Assembly (NCBI GenBank): GCA_934655755.1 | Contig: CAKUHA010000027.1 | Coordinates: 1 to 13,373 of the forward strand | Origin: an uncultured Collinsella sp. | Lineage (GTDB): Bacteria; Actinomycetota; Coriobacteriia; Coriobacteriales; Coriobacteriaceae | Length of the DNA: 13,373 bases | Reading direction: 5' to 3' | Part shown: in pieces, positions 9,691 to 13,373 of the stretch | Position numbering within the stretch: the first letter of the stretch is position 1 | Layout of the letters: each line of letters opens with the position of its first letter | The notes under the pieces: generated by a model | The model's database searches: none | What the model saw: the letters and a program-made list of their open reading frames with translations, nothing else | Told to the model about the DNA's origin: nothing | Translations under genes and position numbers: made by a program

Positions 9691-9708
9691 GTTTGTTGTA
9701 CAACAAAC
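9691..9708. promoter_or_regulatory. 18-base perfect palindrome, putative operator
   Basis: gtttgttgtacaacaaac is a perfect dyad of 18 bases in the recR to kinase-operon gap, about 85-90 bases upstream of the -10 candidate. The size and the TTGTACAA centre are typical of sites for dimeric helix-turn-helix repressors such as MarR or GntR types. No regulator gene lies in the window, so the binding protein cannot be named. Confidence 0.5.
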
Positions 9709-9780
9709 GCACGAACGCGAGCCCAATTATGGGCACCCCGTGCGGCAGGGTGGCAAGCCATGCCGCGGAGCACCCGGCGG

Positions 9781-10377
9781 CTAGATCGCGCGACGGGCCT
9801 CGATGGCGCGCCCGAGCGTAAGCTCGTCGGCATACTCCAGGTCGCCGCCTACGGGCAGGCCACTCGCCAGACGCGACACCTCGACGCCCAGTGGCTTAAT
9901 GGTACGGGCCAGGTAGCTCGCCGTGGTCTCGCCCTCGATATTGGGGTTGGTGGCGATAATGACCTCGTGGATGTCCTCGTGGCCCAAGCGCGCCAGCAGC
10001 TCGCGGATATGCAGCTGCTCGGGGCCGATCTTGTCCATGGGGCTGATTACGCCGCCCAGCACATGGTAGAGACCATGGTAGCTGCCCGTGCGCTCGATCG
10101 CCTGGACGTCGCGCGGCTCGCCCACCACGCAAATGCGGGTGGTGTCGCGCATCGAATCCTGGCATATGGAGCACTCGTCGGCCGTGGCGTAGTTAAAGCA
10201 ACGGCTGCAAAAGTGGACCTCCTGCTTAACCTCCAGGATGGCCTCGGCTAGACGACGGGCCTCCTCGGCGTCGGCCTCGAGCAGGTAATAGGCGATGCGC
10301 TGGGCCGACTTGGGACCGATGCCCGGCAGGCGGCCTAGCTCATCGAGTAGTTTTTGCAGACTATGGTTGGCACTCAT
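9781..10377 (-). CDS. recR: Recombination mediator protein RecR
   Basis: A 198-residue protein, the normal family length. It forms the RecF(O)R complex that helps load RecA onto gapped single-stranded DNA during recombinational repair. Visible parts in order are an N-terminal helix-hairpin-helix ([20 protein letters not shown], about 14-33), a four-cysteine zinc motif (C57, C60, C69, C72), and a Toprim domain (about 80-175) with VVGEPRD and [16 protein letters not shown]. The start lies 13 bases after the ybaB stop codon. No strong ribosome binding site is visible before it, so translation may depend on coupling with ybaB. The dnaX-ybaB-recR order is conserved in many bacteria. Confidence 0.97.
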   Translation of the reverse strand: MSANHSLQKLLDELGRLPGIGPKSAQRIAYYLLEADAEEARRLAEAILEVKQEVHFCSRCFNYATADECSICQDSMRDTTRICVVGEPRDVQAIERTGSYHGLYHVLGGVISPMDKIGPEQLHIRELLARLGHEDIHEVIIATNPNIEGETTASYLARTIKPLGVEVSRLASGLPVGGDLEYADELTLGRAIEARRAI

Positions 10378-10390
10378 ATATATGCGCGTC

Positions 10391-10711
10391 TTAGAACGGC
10401 ATGCCCGGGATGTTGAGGCCGCCGGTGATGGCGCCCATCTGCTTGTTGGCGAGCTCGTTGACGCCGCGGACGGCCTCGTTGACGGCTGCCATGATCATGT
10501 CCTGCAGCATATCGACGTCCTCGGGATCGAGCGCGTCGGGATCGATGGTGAGGTTGACGAGCTCCATCTCGCCGTTGACGGTCACCTTGACCATGCCGCC
10601 GCCGGCAGAGGCGTCGACGGTCTGGGACTTGAGGTTCTCCTGCGCGGCGGCAAGCTGCTCCTGCATCTTGCGGGCCTGCTTCATCATCTGCTGCATGTTC
10701 ATACCGGCCAT
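10391..10711 (-). CDS. ybaB: YbaB/EbfC family nucleoid-associated protein
   Basis: A 106-residue protein, the family's usual length. YbaB/EbfC proteins are small dimeric DNA-binding proteins associated with the nucleoid; their precise role is debated but the gene is almost always linked to dnaX and recR. The sequence shows the typical Met/Gln-rich coiled N-terminal helix ([17 protein letters not shown]), a central beta part ([17 protein letters not shown]), and a C-terminal helix with [15 protein letters not shown] and a Gly/Pro-rich end. The start at 10711 has GGAG 5 bases upstream; an internal ATG three codons in is less well placed. Confidence 0.94.
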   Translation of the reverse strand: MAGMNMQQMMKQARKMQEQLAAAQENLKSQTVDASAGGGMVKVTVNGEMELVNLTIDPDALDPEDVDMLQDMIMAAVNEAVRGVNELANKQMGAITGGLNIPGMPF

Positions 10712-10786
10712 GATGGCTCCTTTACGTGCGGCCGCGCGACAGGCTGCGAGGGCAGCCGGGACGCGGCGGGACTTTCAAACTCAAAA

Positions 10787-10795
10787 ATCGTACCA
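10787..10795 (-). promoter_or_regulatory. Extended -10 promoter candidate for ybaB-recR
   Basis: The minus strand reads TGGTACGAT (10795-10787), a TGn-type extended -10 element about 75 bases before the ybaB ATG. No good -35 lies at 17 bases. A 6-bp hairpin (ggctgc 10742-10747 with gcagcc 10752-10757) would lie in the resulting leader. If real, ybaB and recR could be transcribed independently of dnaX. Confidence 0.35.
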
Positions 10796-10873
10796 CGGCG
10801 TGGGGCAAGCAAGCGGGGCAGACACGCTACCTCAGTCGATATACATGTCCTGGAGTGCGACGCGCCGTCCCAG

Positions 10874-10909
10874 ATTATGCAAGGTCGAATTATGCAAGGT
10901 TGCATAATT
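10874..10909. promoter_or_regulatory. Three ATTATGCA boxes, putative operator
   Basis: attatgcaaggt occurs twice in direct orientation (10874-10885 and 10889-10900). The second copy also forms a 9-bp inverted repeat with tgcataatt (aattatgca 10888-10896, tgcataatt 10901-10909). Three half-sites in 36 bases, two direct and one inverted, look like a cluster of binding sites for a dimeric or hexameric regulator. The TGCATAA half-site resembles actinobacterial ArgR half-sites, but this is only a resemblance. It lies 29-64 bases after the dnaX stop codon. Confidence 0.5.
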
Positions 10910-10937
10910 ATCTTGGCGCGTATACCCGCCCGCGCAG

Positions 10938-13373
10938 CTAATCCACCGGTTTGAAGATGGTGGACTGGCCGAAGACGCTGCGGATGAGGGCTTTGGCCTC
11001 GTCCTCGGTCTGCGGGATGCTGGGGGCTGCGCCCTGATGGCCGAAGGGGCTACCGGCGCCGGGATTGGACTCCCAGGGAGCCGCGGGGGCATCGTCGCTT
11101 GCGGGGGCAGACGTCGCAGTTGCGGGGGCCGCCGCGGTAGGCTTGGGCTCCGGGCCCGCGCCGGGCACGTCGAACGGGGGCAGATCGCCCCCGCTCGCAC
11201 CGGAGGCGAAGCCACCGACCATGGCGTCGTCGTAGGGTACCTGCTCGGATTCCCATGGCGCGGCAGGCTGAGCTTTGGGAGCGGACACGCGCTCGGGCGC
11301 ACGGGGCGCGGGCTCGGTGGGCAGCTTGCCCGTGGCGGGAGCTCCGGCGGGGTTGTCGGAGCGCAGCCACGGTGCCTTGCCCAGGTCGGATGACTTGGGC
11401 GCGGGCGCAGGGGCCGGCTTGAGCGCAGCGGACTTAGGCGCCGACGGGGTCGGTGCCGCTACCGGTGCCGCCTGCCGCTGCGGCGCGTTGGTGTTCGAGG
11501 ATACAGGGGCCGCCGAGGACACGGGTTGCGGGTCCGCAGATACCGCAGCCCGTGCAGATGGAGAATGCTCCTCATGTTGAGGAGCCGGCGTGCCACCCCC
11601 ATCCAGGACATAGTCGACGGTGCGACGACCGAAGACCGCGCAGACCGTCGGCAGGACCACCGACTGCGTGTCGGCGCGACCGAGCATCTTGATAGCAAAG
11701 GTCGAGCCCGCGGGGAACGAGACCGTGAGCTTGGAGCCGTCATCGGCCGTGGCGCGAGCATTGAGCAACAGGCCCGCATAGGAAGCCTGACGAGCCTTGA
11801 CGCGCTCGACGACCTCGGCCCATTTACGCTGCAGCTCACCGGCGTCCTCGACCGCGGGGGTCTCGGCGGCACCGGCGGCGGCAGGCTGGGCGGCGTTGTT
11901 GGGTTTGGATGCCAGCGCGGGCGATGCGACAGGCGCGGAAGCCGCAACGGGCTGAGGCGTCGGAGCCGGCGCAGGCTGAGGTGCTGGCGTCACAGGCTTG
12001 GGTGCCGGCGCAGGAGCCGCGGGGCTGGAAGCCGGCGCAGCGGCAGGCTGAGCCGCCGGAGCGGCCGCAGCGCCGCGATCCCAAGGCATGCCACCCTGAC
12101 GCGCCGACGCCGCAGCGGGGGCCGCGGATGCAGCCGGAGCAGCAGTCCGAGCACCCGAGATCAGCGTCGGCTGCTGCGTCGCCGCAGGTGCAGCCGCAAC
12201 AGCCGAAGGCGCTCCGGCAGCCGCAACGCCCGCCGGCACCGCGGCATTGGCAACCCTGGCCTCCAGGCGTGCCACGCGCTCGGCCAAAGCCTCAATCGTC
12301 AGATCGGCCTCGGGACGCGTCAGGCGGGTGCAGGCGATCTCGAGCACCAGGCGCACGTCGCTCGCGCCCCTCATCTCCAAGGCGGCGTCGTCGAGCACCG
12401 TCAGCACGCGAGCCAAACGGTCGGCAGGATGCTCGCCAAAGGCAGCGGCTTCGGCGGCAAGTGCCTCGGCCTGCTCGGCCCCGCCCTCAAACAGCTCGGC
12501 ACGGGCGCCGACAACGCAGGCAACGTACACGTCGCGCACGTGCGCCACCAAGTCGCGCGTCAGCTCCAGCAGGTCATTGCCCTCCTCGACCTGCGCACGG
12601 ATAAGCCCATAGAGCTCGGCAACATCGCGCTTGGCAACCGCCGCGGCAAACTCGCCCAGAATCTGGTCCGAGACCTCACCCAAAAGCGAGCGGGCGTCGT
12701 CCGCATGCACGGCGCCGTTGCCAAAGACACTCAGCTGCTCCAGCGTGGAAAGGGCATCGCGCATGCCGCCCTTGGCATGGCGCGCCACGATGGCCAGCGC
12801 CTCGTCGTCGTAATCGAAATCCTCCTGCTCGCACACATATGCCAGGCGGCGCTCGATATCCTCGTTGCCGATACGGTGGAAATCGAAGCGCTGGCAGCGC
12901 GACAGGATAGTCTCCAGAATCTTTTGCGGGTCGGTGGTGCACAGCACAAAGATCACGTGCGCCGGCGGCTCCTCGAGCGTCTTGAGCAGCGCATTGAACG
13001 CCGCCGTCGTGAGCATGTGGACCTCGTCGATGATGTAGATCTTGTACTTGCCGCGTACCGGGGCAAAGTTGACGGAGTTGATGATCTCCTCGCGCACGTT
13101 GTCCACGCCCGTGCGGCTTGCCGCATCGAGCTCGTAGACGTCCGGATGGTTACCCTCGGCGATAAGCTCGCACTCCTCGCAGGTGCCGTCGGGCATGCAG
13201 CCGCTCGCACCCTCGGCGCGCGCCGCCTCGGCATTATGGCAGAGCAGTGCCTTGGCAAGGATGCGCGCCATGGTGGTCTTGCCCGTGCCGCGCGGACCGC
13301 AGAACAGGTAGGCGTGGGACAGGCGCCCCTCGGTGATGGCGTGCTCGAGCGTCGAGACGATATGCTGCTGGCC
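10938..13373 (-). CDS. dnaX: DNA polymerase III subunit gamma/tau, N-terminus cut off
   Basis: Clamp-loader ATPase of the replisome; it opens the sliding clamp onto primed DNA and links polymerase cores. 811 residues are visible. The frame is open to the window edge, so the true start lies outside, probably about 20-25 codons further. Visible are Walker A GPRGTGKT (residues 26-33), zinc-binding cysteines 45, 59, 65 and 68, Walker B IIDEVHML (about 114-121) and the sensor/arginine-finger motif SRC (158-160). A clamp-loader collar follows, then a long Pro/Ala-rich low-complexity tail. Embedded in the tail is a folded-looking segment near 510-600 (ELQRKWAEVVERVKARQ onward), like the polymerase-contact domain of other tau proteins. 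The protein ends in LIRSVFGQSTIFKPVD. Four PW motifs (Trp 431, 669, 707, 767) punctuate the tail. No A-rich slippery sequence for a gamma frameshift is evident. Confidence 0.97.
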   Translation of the reverse strand, partial: GQQHIVSTLEHAITEGRLSHAYLFCGPRGTGKTTMARILAKALLCHNAEAARAEGASGCMPDGTCEECELIAEGNHPDVYELDAASRTGVDNVREEIINSVNFAPVRGKYKIYIIDEVHMLTTAAFNALLKTLEEPPAHVIFVLCTTDPQKILETILSRCQRFDFHRIGNEDIERRLAYVCEQEDFDYDDEALAIVARHAKGGMRDALSTLEQLSVFGNGAVHADDARSLLGEVSDQILGEFAAAVAKRDVAELYGLIRAQVEEGNDLLELTRDLVAHVRDVYVACVVGARAELFEGGAEQAEALAAEAAAFGEHPADRLARVLTVLDDAALEMRGASDVRLVLEIACTRLTRPEADLTIEALAERVARLEARVANAAVPAGVAAAGAPSAVAAAPAATQQPTLISGARTAAPAASAAPAAASARQGGMPWDRGAAAAPAAQPAAAPASSPAAPAPAPKPVTPAPQPAPAPTPQPVAASAPVASPALASKPNNAAQPAAAGAAETPAVEDAGELQRKWAEVVERVKARQASYAGLLLNARATADDGSKLTVSFPAGSTFAIKMLGRADTQSVVLPTVCAVFGRRTVDYVLDGGGTPAPQHEEHSPSARAAVSADPQPVSSAAPVSSNTNAPQRQAAPVAAPTPSAPKSAALKPAPAPAPKSSDLGKAPWLRSDNPAGAPATGKLPTEPAPRAPERVSAPKAQPAAPWESEQVPYDDAMVGGFASGASGGDLPPFDVPGAGPEPKPTAAAPATATSAPASDDAPAAPWESNPGAGSPFGHQGAAPSIPQTEDEAKALIRSVFGQSTIFKPVD

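Noticed and set aside
10712..10937. Signal recognition particle RNA gene near dnaX
   Set aside because: This RNA is often close to dnaX, so I looked for its conserved GGAAGCA and GGTCAGG-type apical motifs on both strands of the gap and did not find them.

Overview
The window looks like chromosome from a high-GC, strictly anaerobic, fermentative actinobacterium, most likely Collinsella or a close relative in the Coriobacteriia. This is judged from GC content, a full-length pyruvate:ferredoxin oxidoreductase, an energy-conserving carbamate kinase, a DnaX with a very long Pro/Ala-rich tail, and the style of the intergenic repeats. Taxonomy is an inference; no marker gene was searched. Every gene I can support lies on the minus strand, so the window is described here in the direction of transcription, from high to low coordinates.

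(1) 13373-9781 is a DNA replication and repair block: dnaX (cut by the window edge at its N-terminus), a small YbaB/EbfC nucleoid protein, and recR. This is a widely conserved gene order. A 226-base gap between dnaX and ybaB holds three ATTATGCA-type boxes and an extended -10 promoter candidate.

(2) 9537-5849 is a tight three-gene operon: a membrane-anchored protein with a Gly/Ser linker, a membrane Ser/Thr protein kinase of PknB type with four C-terminal membrane helices, and an FHA-domain protein. The genes are joined by a 4-base ATGA overlap and a 3-base gap, so they are probably translationally coupled. Its leader carries a terminator-like hairpin just before the ribosome binding site, and an 18-base perfect palindrome lies upstream. 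This is the least conventional part of the window and the best candidate for an undescribed signalling module.

(3) 5848-5370 is non-coding. It contains a 16-bp inverted repeat and, just upstream of the next gene, a 16-base perfect palindrome.

(4) 5369-1830 is nifJ (pyruvate:ferredoxin oxidoreductase), followed by a strong terminator nested inside 29-bp perfect inverted repeats.

(5) 1829-1152 is a 678-base non-coding stretch with several hairpins and a promoter candidate about 300 bases ahead of the next gene.

(6) 1151-189 is arcC (carbamate kinase), ending in a hairpin and a terminator; 1-80 is repeat-like intergenic sequence.

Metabolically, NifJ makes acetyl-CoA and reduced ferredoxin from pyruvate, and ArcC makes ATP from carbamoyl phosphate. 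Both fit an anaerobe living on sugar and amino-acid fermentation, but they have separate terminators and nothing here shows that they are co-regulated.
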